In this document: one piece after another, positions 37,836 to 51,203 of the stretch
Layout: each line of letters opens with the position of its first letter
Numbering within the stretch: position 1 is the first letter of the stretch
From: Anoplopoma fimbria
Taxonomy: Eukaryota > Chordata > Actinopteri > Perciformes > Anoplopomatidae
Length of the DNA: 64,000 nucleotides
Assembly (NCBI RefSeq): GCF_027596085.1
Contig: NC_072456.1
Location: 20,648,718-20,712,717 of the forward strand
Reading direction: 5' to 3'
The notes under the pieces: model-generated
Databases searched by the model: none
Told to the model about the DNA's origin: nothing
The model's input: only the letters and a program-made list of their open reading frames with translations
Translations under genes and position numbers: made by a program

Positions 37836-37847
37836 CCACTAGATGGG
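37836..37847 (+). promoter_or_regulatory. CTCF-like motif
   Basis: CCACTAGATGGG fits the CTCF core CCASYAGRKGGC apart from the last base. It lies about 6.8 kb upstream of foxe3, in the same orientation as the motifs at 48043 and 49710. Confidence 0.4.
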
Positions 37848-38388
37848 TGTGAGGCTCTACAATCCTCTCAAGTTCCAATATACTTTCAGTCTGCACAGAC
37901 TTCATTAAAGATTCTGTCTCCCTGCTTCGTGTTTTCGGCTTAACAAGTTCTCCTACCTGCAGTTTGCTGGTTGTTTGTGTGCACACGTCTTAAAGAACAT
38001 AATGGGTGCTGATCCCACCTGTCTGAGCCGATCTCGGACAACAGGAAGGACAATGTGGGGAGAGCGGGTGTGGGACTGGGTGGTAAACATCGTCCAGCAA
38101 CCTCTATCCTAAGTCACATCCACAGACATGGATGGATAAACCAGTGGGGGTGGAGAGAGAAAAAAATGCTTCTGGCTTGAGTTTAATATTTGTACTCATA
38201 CTGTATTGCAAATAGTATTTTAGATATCATTTTTTAACAGTAGTTAAAATAGATTTGTATACGGCGTGCATGGCGGATGACATCCAGGTGGTTTTATTCT
38301 GACCTTTCTGCTTTAATGAATTTTCATGATAAAGGTTGAACATTTGGGCTTGGCACTCAAACAAATATCTCACAAATACATGCCTGTA

Positions 38389-38493
<105 letters not shown>

Positions 38494-41400
38494 AATCAGC
38501 CTGTGTAAAGGCCGGGCCTTATCATTGCTCTCCTCTCTCTCTCCCTCTCTCTCTCAGTGTAATAAAGCCTTGAGGCTGTGTGTCCGCATGCTGGCTGTCC
38601 ATCTCTCACCACCAGGCAATGCCAGCACCAATAGCTGCCTTTGAGGTGGAAAACAAGTGCCGTTGATGATGGAAACACACGCAGTATGGGCTCCTTTGGA
38701 TTCAGCTAGTAACATTTGTGATTAAATAATATAAATGTGTTAGTGGTATGGTGGGTTTCCTTTTACTGCTCTCTGGAGTTAGGGACTAGATCCAGTCCCG
38801 GGCTGAGGAGCTGAAGTGAAAGAGGGCGAAGTGCACACTGAGACGCTGAATGAAAGTCCTTGTCTCTTCTCTGAGCCCACCTCTCTCTCTGCTCCGAAAC
38901 TCTGACGCCCGATGAAGGATTTGTCCACGTCACTGTGACCTCACTGATACTCTGCTTTGCCACTTGAACACATTTTTAAGGGCGATAGAAATGCAAGATG
39001 AAACCGCTTGATTTCATAGTTTGAATGAAGTGAGAGCAAAGTTGCTGTCAGCTCTCCTAACACATGTATGTACACATGACTACACACACACACATACACA
39101 CACATAGACAACCCACCAATGCAGCCCACACATCAGCCCTTCTTCCCTTTGCGGTAAGCCATTACTCATCATAGTCCAGTCTGCCGGTCTGGTCCACATA
39201 GCCTTCCAGGAATGCCTCAAATACACAGTTCCACATACAGTAAAGGCAATCAGCAGTATTTGGGGATATCTGAACTAAATCCCACTGCTCTAAATACAAT
39301 TATCGTGCTTTTGTTTGTGGTTATATCTATTAATTTATTCAGCATTCAAGAGCTGAAGTTAATTACCTTAGTATTGCAGCTCTCCTGAGCAGATGGGTGC
39401 ATGATTTCTACTGTTTTTCTCTTTTTTTGGAAACTAAAGAAGGAACAAACCAGTATTAAGTAGTTAAGCTTCTTCTCTGTGTTGGCTGACCATGGTACGC
39501 AGTGGAGCATTAGGACACTGTTTACTTCCTACCTTCAGACAATCTGGGCGGCTCTGCAGGTCATTTTGGTCCCTTTAAAGTCTCCAAATCCAAACACTTA
39601 GGGTGTATCATGTTGGGCATGTCCTACTGATAGCATAAGAGGCTTGATGTGAATGCAACATATTCTCACGGAAAATCAACAATGATATTTTTGAGAAGTA
39701 GGCATATATGCTTTGTGGCTGAGAGTTGGATGAGCAGATTGATACCATACATGTCTGTTTATTCCATATAAAGATGGGGTAGGGAGACAATTAGCCTAAT
39801 TTAGCATAGCATAGCATAGTATTAAGATTGTAAGGGGGGAAACGGCCAGCCTGGCTCTGTCCAAAGGCAGATATAAAATGTTGAATTAGTGAGATTGAGA
39901 GGTGCTCTTAGGTGGATATTTTAAAAACTTTGGACAGAGCTAGTTCAGCTGTTTCCGCCTGCTACCAGTCGAAGATGGCCATATCTTGGCTGTAGGTTCA
40001 GATTTAACGGACAAACCCTCAGGGGTGTCAAGCTAGAAAGCAAATATGTGTATTTCACACAAAATGTCCAACCATTACAGTCATTGCAATTTAGTTCAGA
40101 TGTCACAAATAACAGGTACGTAAAAAGCTTTTTCTTCCACAAATCTGCAGTTTTGAAATGACGGGCAGCATTGTCTCAAAGCAACACCGCAAACTCCATC
40201 AAATGACCCAAAGCCATGTTTTCCACCTCTCGCACGTGTCGCTCACTTCCGAATTGTTCAATTACGGTTCTTATCTTCCAAGGATGTGACCTCAGCTTGG
40301 TGTTCACTCTTGTGGATGAACTCTGCAAGATCCCTGAGCCGCGGGGCTGGAGGCTGGGGGATTTCCTACATGTGTCTTGAGGCCAGAAAGATGTTTATTC
40401 AGGCAGAAACATGAAGAACATGCAGTGTAACTTTAATCACATCATTACAGGTCAAAGGTTTATGTTCCTTGAGAGATGTGCAACTGCAGGAGGAATTGTA
40501 TTTTGTATAACAAGTGGAGCCTGCATGCTCCTCTAAATGTAACATACCATTGAACTGTGTTGCATAAGGATATGTATGTAACTTTAGAGACCAAAAGAGT
40601 TGTACTTGTTAATTCATGAAAAGACATAGCGTGCATGAGCGTCTGTCTTTGTGCATTTGTGTAAAGCGTCCATGTGAATTTTTGAGAATGACAGATGAGC
40701 ACCATACAGCAAGCATGACTGGTTGTGTGTGTGTGTGAGAACCATGTGCGGTTCTTTAGCAGGGCAGTGTAGCGTGCAGTGCAGGAGTGAGCAGAGGCGG
40801 CCCAGACCAGTACAGACCCAGTACCCTGGTAATCCCTGCGTTTTCAGGAGCCCTGGCCCGTACTTGATGAGCTTGAGCAAGAAAAAGGTTGCGCTCTCTC
40901 ATGTGTTCCTCTCTCTCGCTCTCTGTCTCCCTCTCTTTCTCTCTGTCTCTCACTCTTTTATTCCCCCTCTTTTTCTCATGCCCCCCCCCTACCCATCCCC
41001 TGGAGCCACTTTGCGAATGAGTGGATACCAAGTGTTTACTCAGCAACTCTGCCTGTCCCTCTATATTTCTCAGGATTTCATCAACAAGAGTATACGGCCG
41101 TCCCGTGTAAGTCGAATAATCGAATAATCGTCAGATTTTGTCTTAATTGACCAATATTTCTTTAGAAGTTAGTTGTTTTAATTCTTTTCAAATGCTGAAT
41201 GACTCATTTCGGAAAAACTTATGAGCACATCTCTGGCAAACACCAGATTTAAAGTGGTTATTTTGCGTTATTCTTTTTGGAGAAACTCAGTTTAACTGAT
41301 TGGTTTATTAAATCCACTAATCGATTAGACAGCTGAGAATTCCTTTGGTGGAGGACAGCCCGAAAAAACGGAAAATGACCTGCAGACCAACCAGCATCAC

Positions 41401-42786
41401 TGCCCACCAGAGATTTCAGGTGTACGTCGTAATGAAAACTGGGGAATATGTTAGAGGAGACAGATGATTAGCTTCTGTCACAGACACAACAGTTGTTTGG
41501 CCTTTTTTAATACGTCCAGGGACACAAACATAGTGATAGAAGATAAATCATCGAAGATAAAATGAAAGCTGTGTTCATGTCAAGGAGAAGGAGGAAACCT
41601 GCCTTGGCTCTATAAAACATTCTCATTTCCAGACATATTTTAAAATATTCTGTGTGACAGCAAGTCTGAGCTGATTGCTTAGCTGAAATATATGAAAGAT
41701 TTAAGCCCAAAACAAAATGTGCCAAAAAGTGAAGCATGATATGAAACGTATGCTCTCTGAAGGATTGAAGGCCACCTACGTCCTTGGCTGACAAAACGGT
41801 TACTTGAATTTCTCTCTATTCATGTTTAGGTGCACAGCATGAAAAAAATCAACAAAGTGGTAAGTGTTATTCATTCTTATATGCCATATCAGCATAGTTA
41901 AGTTCATTTGTTTTTTGCATTGCCATAAATATGTTAATCTTCATTCTGTGGTCGCACATTTAAGTGTGATTAAGGCTATAATCAGCCAACATGAACCACT
42001 GCCTCCAAGATGGGCAAATTATACCTAATATTGGCGCTATGCATTACAGTGAGATGTAACCACAATACCCAAAGCAACAATGTTTATCATCAATATGAAC
42101 CTGAATCAGGAGGGCCTCAGCTCCTGTGTAGCTCAACTTTAGGAAACCTCCACCTTCTGACTGCCTGTAACCACACTGCTTTTTATCCACCATTTAAATA
42201 AATAATGTGCATATGGATCTCTCTTAGCTTAGCTCGTTGCATACGAGGATACCAAACTGAGATCAGATTTTAGCAGTTAAATGGCATTTTCCTTTTAATG
42301 TATAGACCCTGGTGTGGTTTCCAATGTTGCAGGTCAGCAGCATCATCGTGGTGTTGAATGAGGGTGACAATATCCGAGTAAGTAAGTAAGTAATGCAGAG
42401 TGTTACTGAAGCAAGGTGTTCACTGTGTACATAACAAAAAAAATGCAAGTGCATGTTGATACATGGATGCACAGTAGTGACTGTGACAAGCGTGGAGGCA
42501 GCGTAGAGGTGCAGAGAGGTATGGGGAGGCTCTGGTGGGGCGGTGGGGTGGGTTTAGGAGGAGAGGGGATTAGCAAGAGGCCGCAGGCCCCGAAGGCAGA
42601 GGGCCCGTTTCCTGGCCTGAGCCCCTGTTTGTCCTGCCTGACCTGGCAGCTCTGGGGGCAGATCCTGCTTGGATACAGCCCCGCTCCCACGCCTGTCTGA
42701 AGCTGTTAGCCACTGGCTGTGAGTAGCTAGCTGGGCTTAGTGTTGTCTGAGCTGCGGCTGGGTTCGGGAGGGGTCCTATCATCTGT

Positions 42787-42804
42787 GGGGGGGGGGGGGG
42801 GGGG
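42787..42804. repeat. Poly-G run of 18
   Basis: An uninterrupted run of 18 G. It can form a G-quadruplex and is a likely place for sequencing length errors. Confidence 0.9.
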
Positions 42805-43151
42805 TTCCCAGCTACTTTGTGTTGGGCGGTGTGAGGGTGACGGGGTAGTGGGCGGCTATGATTAATGACTGTGGTTGGATTATTGCCACCGTATTTGTTC
42901 ATATCGGGCCTGTTAGAATGACCAAGTGTGAACGTCATCCTTCTGTGTCTCTTCTTTAGTTCTCTCAATCTGTCCACAAAGCAGTTGTACAAATAGATGA
43001 CACATTAAAGAAAAATCTACCTTAAAGATTCTTAATAAGGTGACTTACATAATATATATTCCAGAATAGCTTCAGTGCACTTTGGCATATATTCTACAAC
43101 ATTCTTTCAAAAGATGGTGGTTTTGCATTATAAATAATCTGTGAAATCCAC

Positions 43152-43342
43152 TGTGCAATATCAACAATCTTTCTGTCAGTTATATATATTTTTGGTTATT
43201 GTTGTTATTTAACGTTTTGTAATTATTTATTATTTGACCTTGTTTTCTACTATGTTGCTTATATGTGTGTTTGCACTATCCACTCTGATGCTGTAATCTT
43301 GCAAATTTCCCCGCTGTGGAACTAATAAAGGATTCTCTTATC
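43152..43342. repeat. LINE-type 3' tail repeat, copy 2
   Basis: GTGCAATATCAACAATCTTT through GCTGTAATCTTGCAAATTTC, CCCGCTGTGGAACTAATAAA and GGATTCTCTTATC. It shares its head and its last ~60 bases with the copy at 18264-18527 and has the same orientation. Confidence 0.7.
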
Positions 43343-43869
43343 AAACAATTTCTAACAATCTGGTTACAACATCTCCCAGAGGTATTTGATGAAGTTGATA
43401 TGAGTTAATTGAGAAGACCATCACATATAATTCACATTATTACTCCTTAACCCATTCAGTGACCATCTTACCCCGTTGTTTCACACCTTTATTCAGGTTA
43501 ACCTTTCATTTATCACCCATCTGTACATCTTCAGGTTAGTAAATGAGCATAGAGCATGATGACATTATCAGTGTGCCTCAGCCCAGACATCGTATCATTC
43601 CCCACAGTCCACAGCACCGATGGCAGCAGGTCACCTCCCTGTGTATCTTACCTTTTGTAATTAACTCCAACCCTCTATTTGCCTAAATCATCAACTAACA
43701 GCACCATCACAAGAGTGTGTTTGCAGGGTGTTGTCTTCATACCACTTGTGTGCAGAACTGTGTTTTTACTTAAAAGATCCGTAAGATAACACCTCTCCTC
43801 TCCGGCTGTGGGGGACTGTGTGATAATCGCTCTCCAAAAAATGAGAATGAAATGAGGGGATATTTACTT

Positions 43870-44120
43870 TTCCTCCCCAAAGGCTTTGATAGCTCAATTG
43901 CTTGTTTTCAGTGGCTTGTTATTATTTTTCAATTGGTGGATTGGCTGTTGGGCTCGGAGGAGCAGGGAGCAGCTCTGCGAGTGTTGTTTCTGCCCTGGAT
44001 ATACACAGAGCTGTCAGTGAAAGCAGGGAGAGAGGAGCGATAGAAGGGGGTCATCAGTAAAACCTCTGTTAGCGCCTCAATCATTAAAGGAAACAATCTG
44101 TTATTGCTCCAATGGCCGGT
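43870..44120. promoter_or_regulatory. Candidate foxe3 proximal regulatory element
   Basis: About 0.5-0.8 kb upstream of the foxe3 start. It holds many short motifs: AGCTCAATTGCTTG, TTATTATTTTTCAATTGG, ATCATTAAAGGAAACAATCT and GTTATTGCTCCAATGG. These include homeodomain-type ATTA cores and SOX-type ACAAT/ATTG. This is a motif-density judgement, not a demonstrated element. Confidence 0.3.
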
Positions 44121-44434
44121 TGGACACATCACATATAGTCAATAGGCTACCTAACACTTTTTTCTGGGTCAAATCTTACCCTGGAAAGCTGACAAAAGGC
44201 CTTTTCCAAAAAATAAAGTATTTTTAAGAACTATATCTTCAACTCTTTTTGAAAACTGGCATCTGCAAAGGACAGAATGGCCATAAAAGTACATATAAAA
44301 ATACTCCATAACTGTGAGATCATGATTTTTTTTTTACTGCACACACTGTCAGAGGGATATTAAAATGTAGTTTGGGGTTTTGTCCTCCTGCCTCCATCGT
44401 CACTGGGCAGCCAGTGGCGTCATTCCTGCCTGGC

Positions 44435-44443
44435 TTTATAAAA
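44435..44443 (+). promoter_or_regulatory. foxe3 TATA box
   Basis: CTTTATAAAAC lies 211 nt upstream of the foxe3 ATG. It would place transcription start near 44465-44470 and give a 5' leader of about 185 nt without an intron. Confidence 0.6.
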
Positions 44444-44653
44444 CTGTCAACGCCTCTCTCTCACCTGGACTGACACTCACCACCCAAACATCAGGGCAGG
44501 ACAAGGGGGATATTTTTTTTTTTTTGGGAGCCAGAGCAGAGGGATCAGTCGCTGGTAGTAAACCTTAGCTGGCTAACTTATTCTCCTTTTTTTTTTTCTT
44601 TTTAACCCAGCTGATCATTTCGAGAATAACAAGATCATCACATTGTTTCTTTT

Positions 44654-45927
44654 ATGAATCTGGCAAATTATTCTTACTACTCTGGCATGTGCAACATGAC
44701 CGCAGAGACGCAGCACTCGCCCTCCGAGGCAAGTCCTGTTGTCATGTCTCCAAACGTCAGCCTGGACTCCCCGCTGCCTCCGCCGCCTCTGATGCTGCAG
44801 GCCCGGTCCAACAAGGACAACGTCCTGATCAAGTCGGAGCCCCGGGGGACCAGTCCAGACACGGAGGACGGAGGAGCCGCCGCCCTGGGACAGACCGAGG
44901 AGCACCTGCCTACCGGGAGCCGCCGGAGGAAGAGGCCCGTCCAGAGGGGGAAGCCTCCCTACAGCTACATCGCCCTCATCGCCATGGCCATAGCCAACTC
45001 CCCCGAGAGGAAGCTCACCCTGGGGGGCATTTACAAGTTCATCATGGAGCGTTTCCCTTTCTACCGGGAGAACTCCAAGAAGTGGCAAAACTCCATCCGC
45101 CACAACCTCACCCTCAACGACTGTTTTGTGAAGATCCCCCGGGAGCCCGGCAGGCCGGGTAAAGGCAACTACTGGACCTTGGACCCGGCCGCAGAGGACA
45201 TGTTCGACAACGGGAGCTTCCTGAGGAGGAGGAAGAGATTCAAGCGCACGGATGTGAGCACCTACCCGGGCTACATGCAGAGCTCCAGCGCCTTCACTCC
45301 GACCCCGATGGGCAGGCCGTCGTACCCGAACACCCTCTACGCGGGGATAGGCTCCGGGTATGGCTCTCAGCTGGCGGCAGCATCCCCGCATCCGGCCATG
45401 CTGCATCACTACCAGAGCTCCGGCCAAGGACAGCCGCGCATGTTCAGCATCGACAACATCATCAGCCAGCAGACGGTGGCGCAGAGCGGGGACATGAGCT
45501 CCTCCCAGGCGCTGGGGCTGGGGCTGGGGCTGCACGGTGGAGGAGACCTGGGCAACATGACCTCCAGCTGCTCGGTCACCGGCAACGACCCGTCTGCGTG
45601 CTTCCAGAGCCAGACAGTCAACCCGTCGGCCAACATGCTGTGCAGAAACAGCGGGAACCTCTCATCCAACCTGGCCGCCGCCGCCGGGTACCCGTACCCG
45701 TCATCGGGCTCTCCTCCTCACCTGCCCGCCATGACCCAGGCTGGGTTCTCTCCGGGAGCTCTCAGGTGTACTGCTCCGGTAATAGGCTGTCCCTGCCGGC
45801 CCTGCGCCCGGGCTCCTGCGCCGAGCACACGGAGCAGCTGCTGGGCCTCTCCGGCCCCATGAACTCCTACAACAACACCTACATGAGACAGGCCAACTTT
45901 GCGTCAGGGTTAGAGCGCTATATGTGA
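44654..45927 (+). CDS. foxe3: foxe3-type forkhead transcription factor, single exon, one-base frame change near 45754
   Basis: This is a FoxE-class transcription factor; Foxe3 acts in lens epithelium. From ATG 44654 the frame gives [15 protein letters not shown], a SUMO-type IKSE at 59-62, and basic [10 protein letters not shown]. The forkhead domain spans ~99-198 ([20 protein letters not shown] ... [10 protein letters not shown]) and is followed by an eh1-like FSIDNII repression motif near 264. That frame stops at 45860 after a non-homologous tail ([11 protein letters not shown]...). The next frame, without a start of its own, gives [20 protein letters not shown] ... [10 protein letters not shown] and stops at 45925-45927, a much more Fox-like end. 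The switch falls at GGG 45754-45756. With one extra G the protein would be 424 residues, against 402 as read. The cause may be a base missing in the assembly or a real allele. Paralogue assignment (foxe3 versus frog-type foxe4) is not settled by sequence alone. Confidence 0.88.
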
Positions 45928-46135
45928 GGCATTGTTAGCACTAAAATAAGTCCTAATGAAGTATTGGCTACTACATAGACACATGTATTAAAGGAATAGG
46001 CCCTCAGTGAGTCCATAAGAGGTGAACACACATTACAGTAATGTCATTATGACTTAAGGCCTTTTTTTTTTTAAAAATGCCTACTTTTCTTTAAACGAGA
46101 GAATTATTCCCTGAATGAAATTTATTCTTGACAGG

Positions 46136-46169
<34 letters not shown>

Positions 46170-46484
46170 CATGACACGTATATCTTGTGACCGAGCCTCA
46201 TGATTAAACATTCCTATTTTAAAAGCCATTTCGATCCGTTTGACACATTCCATGACTGTATCTCAGAGTTATATGTATTTTATTTTATTTACTTTTCGTT
46301 CATATTTCCTGCGTGTCAGAGTTAGTTTTAACATTTGTTTTTTTATTTGTCATTCAGTTCAAGTCTAATGTTTTTTTCCATGTAAATAGTTTGTTGATGT
46401 ATAAACATGTATTAAAAGAAAAGAGTGTTATTGTTGCTGACGACAGGTCGCCTTGAATAAATTCATTTTTTACAGTAAAATAAA
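45928..46484 (+). other. foxe3 3' untranslated region with polyadenylation signals
   Basis: AATAAA occurs at 46456-46461 and 46479-46484, about 0.53-0.56 kb after the stop. The stretch contains a 30-base A run (46138-46167), which could prime cDNA internally. ATTTTATTTTATTT and TTTTTTATTTGTC are AU-rich. Confidence 0.6.
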
Positions 46485-48042
46485 CGTGGTCTTTATTTTC
46501 GTTAATTCAAATCTATTTGTCTGAGAGAACTATTAAATATTATCTCATTTGGTTTTAGTGCAACAGCAGGTTACAACAATATCAATCAGTAAACCTGTTT
46601 AAGTAACAATCACAGTTCACTTAGAATGATAACACGAGTGTCTTATCTTCCTATGTATAAAAATATACTGCTGTATATATATATGTATATATATATATAT
46701 ATTATGCTCAAAAACAGCTCAATCTTTAAATCTAAATAATTTGTAACAATCAACCCTATAGCTTAAAATAAATAAGACTGAAGCATTTGCTAAATTAAAG
46801 ACAAAATGTGTTTTAAGAACAAACGTAGTACAACCTTTACATAATGTAGCTACAAATAAACAATTAGAAACAATGATGATCTAAAAATAAAGAACAGATT
46901 AGTCCTTTTCACAACACATTAAATAAAATAAGCTCATAATGTATTTATTTTATTTTAATTCCACCATATAAAGTTCTTACACAGACTGTGTTAATGAATG
47001 TAACTTGTCCCTTTCCTTATTTCAGGATATTTTAATCACACATGCTTTATTGTTACTTGTGAAATTGTTTTATGTTCCCTAAAATACTTTTAAATTCAAG
47101 GTTGTGGATGCACAGTGGAGATACACCCTGTCGGTGCTCATTCACTATTTCAAAAATAACAGATGTACTCATTGTTCACTGGTTATTATCAACAATTAGT
47201 TTAAATTCAGGCTTTAATTATCATTTTTATTTGCCTTTTTTCGAGACAAATGAAAAAATCAACTACAATTACGAGGCAATATAGATGCATGAATTGGTTA
47301 ATAAATAAACAATATAGTTACCAATTTTTCATAATTTTCTAAAAATTGTTTCCAAAGTCACCTGAAGTCATATAGAAATGTAGAAAAAAATGTCGTTTAT
47401 TTGGTGGTAATGACACAAATAAAAAAGTTTACAGATCTTTGTAGCACTCAACTGGGACAAGTTTCATCATGGTCACATTCTAACGTTCCTCATTAAATGT
47501 TAAAGTTGTTTAAAAAAAAAAAAAAAAATCTGTTATAATTCAATAATAAAAAAGCTCTGAGTTTGTTTCTGCTCAGGTTTGAATGTTTATCAATAATATG
47601 GCTGTATTAACTTTGTCTGTGTGTTACATCCTGGTCTGATTTAGAGGCTTTGAATCTATGCTGCACTCAAACTATTGATGCACCAACGGGGCAGATGAAG
47701 CCACCTGGTGGGTCAATCTGATCAAACATATATGAGGCAGATAGAACTTGTAAGTAAAAACTAGACTGCATCTTTTGGTCTCTTATGAATAGAACAGCAT
47801 CTTAATAAAGACGAACCAAACAGAAAGCCTGATGGTCTTTAACAATCTACATCAACACATTTCATGAACTGGGACTTTTACAGATATGTTAAAGCAGCTT
47901 GTCAGCATGTTCACATTAAAAGAGAACATCCCCTCTAACCAGGTAAAGCTCATTACTTCTGAGTAATACAAAAACAGTTAGTTCAGTCTGAGTGAACTAA
48001 CAGTTTGAACTGAAGGATAATCAAACAGGTTCAGACTTTCCA

Positions 48043-48054
48043 CCACTAGATGGA
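48043..48054 (+). promoter_or_regulatory. CTCF-like motif
   Basis: CCACTAGATGGA is the same 11-base core as at 37836. It lies 2.1 kb past the foxe3 stop. Confidence 0.4.
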
Positions 48055-49709
48055 AGCAAAAGCAAGATGTGGGATTTTTTTCACTCATTTACAAGGATTT
48101 GCTTTTGCTGTTTGAAAGCTTGTTGTTTTGGTTTCAGTTAACTACAGTAATTCTGGTCAACAGTCAACAATGAAGCCACTGCTAAGGTAAACAAAAAATA
48201 ATGTTGTATTTTGCTAATATAGGATAAAGAGAGTGAGTGAGTAAGAAAGTAAGTAAATAAGTAAATATATATATATACTATATATCCATCGATTCATCCA
48301 TCCATCCTTAAAAGTTTTTGTTATGGGAGGAGGTATTGATATACATTTTTGGTATTCTTTGTCTTGCTGAACATTTTTCTTGTCAAGAAACGAAGTGTTC
48401 ACTGATTAAACTGCTAAATGTTTTTTACGATACAACAATGGTGCAAAAAGGCAGTTTGTAAAGAAAATTGAGACATAATTAGAAAGCTGATATAACGTTG
48501 GCTCTACGTCAGATTTTTGTTTTAATCTTCTTCTTATTAAATTACAATAATAAAGTCACCTGTTCATGAACACAACCAGGACACAAGACTGAAAGAATTG
48601 TGAGTGGCTGGCTTCCCCACTGGGACGTAACATTTAAAATGTCTTACAGATGAAGAAGATGTTTATGCAAAAAAGGATCAGTGTTGGTAATCAGCAAAAC
48701 AACTAAATCTGGAACTGCTTTTCAAAGTGTTTCTTCCTGCAACTCGAAGCATCCAGGTTTTCCTGTGTGGCTTCTTGGCTTCACACGTCATGAGAGTTTT
48801 TCCAACATCGTGCTTCAGTTGCCACTTCATGTTTTGAGGTGTCATGTGATGTTATTCACTAATATTTACTGACACACCGATGAATCAGAGTGTCACAGTT
48901 CAGGCTGCTCCCTTCAGTGGTGGAATGTTACTGAGTACATTTTCCTTTGGGACAATTAAGAAATACTTGTATTTTACTTGAGTCTTCACTTTGCATGCTG
49001 CTTTCTACTTCTACACACAACTACACCTCAGAGGGACAGCTCTAGTTATGAGTAACTTTACAATTTAAGATTTTTGCACAAAAGTTTAGAAACTATGATG
49101 TCTTGTAATAAATGAAAGTACCCAACAACTAATTCATCAATTAGACGCTTGTTTGCCTATTTTGTTAATTATTTAAGTCCATTTTAATGACTTAAACAAT
49201 TATCAATTACTTTGAAGCTAGTGATGCACTTCTACCCCATTTTGGAGAGTTTGTTTCATTCAACCTTCTAGTGTTGTAAAATGTTTCATATTTCTGATTT
49301 CTGATCACAATCTGTCTGAGAACCAAAGCAAGTGTCCTTAAATATTGTAATGTAAAGGAATACACATAATTAACAATTGATATACTTTACACTGTTCTTT
49401 TAAAAGGTCAATATTTCCATATGCAAATGAGGCAACACATTTTGCTTGTTTGAGTCTTTTTGTGCCGTTTTGTTTTCAGACTGTTATTTTATGTGAAACT
49501 TTTTATGCTGCATATAGCCTATCCCGGTTCAATAACAATAAAAACAATAAAACCAAACAACTAATTTGCCCTCATCTCAAAATCTCAAAATATCTCAACA
49601 GCTTTCAGTTTTTCAGTTGTATAATGCCCCATGTTTATAGGACACAACACTGGTGTTTACTGTCATCTCAAGTCATAACTGTTCAGGTTATATTTGTATC
49701 ACTTTGGCA

Positions 49710-49723
49710 ACAGCAGAGGGCGC
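49710..49723 (+). promoter_or_regulatory. CTCF-like motif (strongest)
   Basis: ACAGCAGAGGGCGCT matches the high-information CTCF core (CCASCAGRGGGCGC) except for its first C. It lies between foxe3 and the foxd gene. Confidence 0.5.
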
Positions 49724-51139
49724 TTCAACACCACAAACGGTGAAGATGAGAAACTCCATTCAGATCATTCACAGACCTCAAGAACCTCCCCCCCATTGAA
49801 CCTGTTATATATTATAGGTTATTGAATTTAACTTATTCAATAAACGTCCAAATAATGCAGTGTCTATCAAATGCTACATAACAAAATCAGATATGTGCAG
49901 GTGAGCTGTGGATGCTTAATATTTTCTTAGAAGTAATAATAAAAAAAGAGCTGTAAATGGAAAATAGCCTACAGTTTTGTAGATACACAAAATACATTTA
50001 AATATTTGTGTCAAATATATTATTGGTTATGTATCTTCAAACAAATTCCAACACAGGATAAGTACAGGCACAAAGAATGAATGACAAATAAATAAGCATA
50101 AATAAATAAATAAAATGTGGAGAGTGTGCATTGTCTCCAAAAGTCTGGGCTTTCAAAATGAAATCAATTTTTTTTTTTTTAATATATAATAATAAAGATC
50201 TATCCTACAATATATGGCTATATATAGAGTTGCGTGTCATGTGTGTCGGGCAGCTGTCAGGCAGGTCTCAGTGCATCTATTTCAGATCTTTTTAAAAGAC
50301 TTGTGACAGGAAGCTCAGGCGAGAGGACACGCGGCTTGACTTGCACTTGATTCCTCAGTGGATCAGTCTTCTCCTTCAATAAAGAGTATAAAAAAATAAA
50401 AATACAAGCAACTAACAAATCAGGTTTGAGATTGAGATTAAACTCTAGCCAAAAAAAAGTATGACAATTATATGAATGTGGTGCTGATGGGTTGAACGCA
50501 GCACATTGACTGTGTGTAAAGCAGCGTAATGAGCTGGGATGTCAGACACGTCACACCTCCTCATCTCTGCCGGCCTTCCTCCTGATGAAGACGAGTCGGA
50601 GCAGGTTGCATGCTGACCGTAACCCGGTGTGCCCTGGTGAATTATGCAGAAAATGCAGATGGATAGTGTTGTGACATTTTGACGAGGAAAAGAAAAAACA
50701 AAACACAAAACCGGTGAGAAGTGATCAGGGAATTAGGCGAATGGCCAAAACCTTTGAGGGGGATTTTAATTTATTATGGGGGACAGAATAAAGAGCCCCG
50801 CCTGTTGATTTAATGCTTTAAACAGAAACTGATGTCACAGGTCAAAAGGTCTCAAGTCTGAACACAAATTAATCATGTTAATTAAAAGTCAAATTAAAAT
50901 AATGATAATGGGCCTAATTAATGACATCCTGGTATTTATTATAAACTTTATATTACAGATTATGGGCACACGTTTTATGAATTTTATTTCTGAAGTCAAC
51001 AAATGGCTTCCATTGGGTTTGAAAAGGTGCGGAGCTATAATAATGATAACCATATTATTCATTATAATAATACATATAAATATATATTTTTAAGAAATAC
51101 ATGCATTTTTATGACATTTATTATTAATAATCGTTACTA

Positions 51140-51203
51140 TTATTATTATTATTATTATTATTATTAGTAGTAGTAGTAGTCGTAGTATTAGTATTAGTAT
51201 TAT
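51140..51203. repeat. Triplet repeats (ATT)n, (AGT)n
   Basis: About ten ATT units, then five AGT units and ATTAGT copies, 1.3 kb upstream of the foxd start. Confidence 0.9.

Noticed and set aside
40723..41127. 134-codon plus-strand ORF between haus8 and foxe3
   Set aside because: Low-complexity Cys/Val start, pyrimidine-tract-derived middle, no family match and no clear splice sites.
42403..42992. Overlapping Pro/Gly-rich ORFs around 42.4-43.0 kb
   Set aside because: They run through a G homopolymer and GC-rich sequence in several frames, with no recognisable domain.
44615..45535. 306-codon minus-strand ORF opposite foxe3
   Set aside because: It is the antisense shadow of the GC-rich FoxE coding exon and resembles no protein family.
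45735..45800. An intron to explain the foxe3 frame change
   Set aside because: FoxE genes of this type are single-exon, and the only nearby GT...AG pairs are too short to be spliced.
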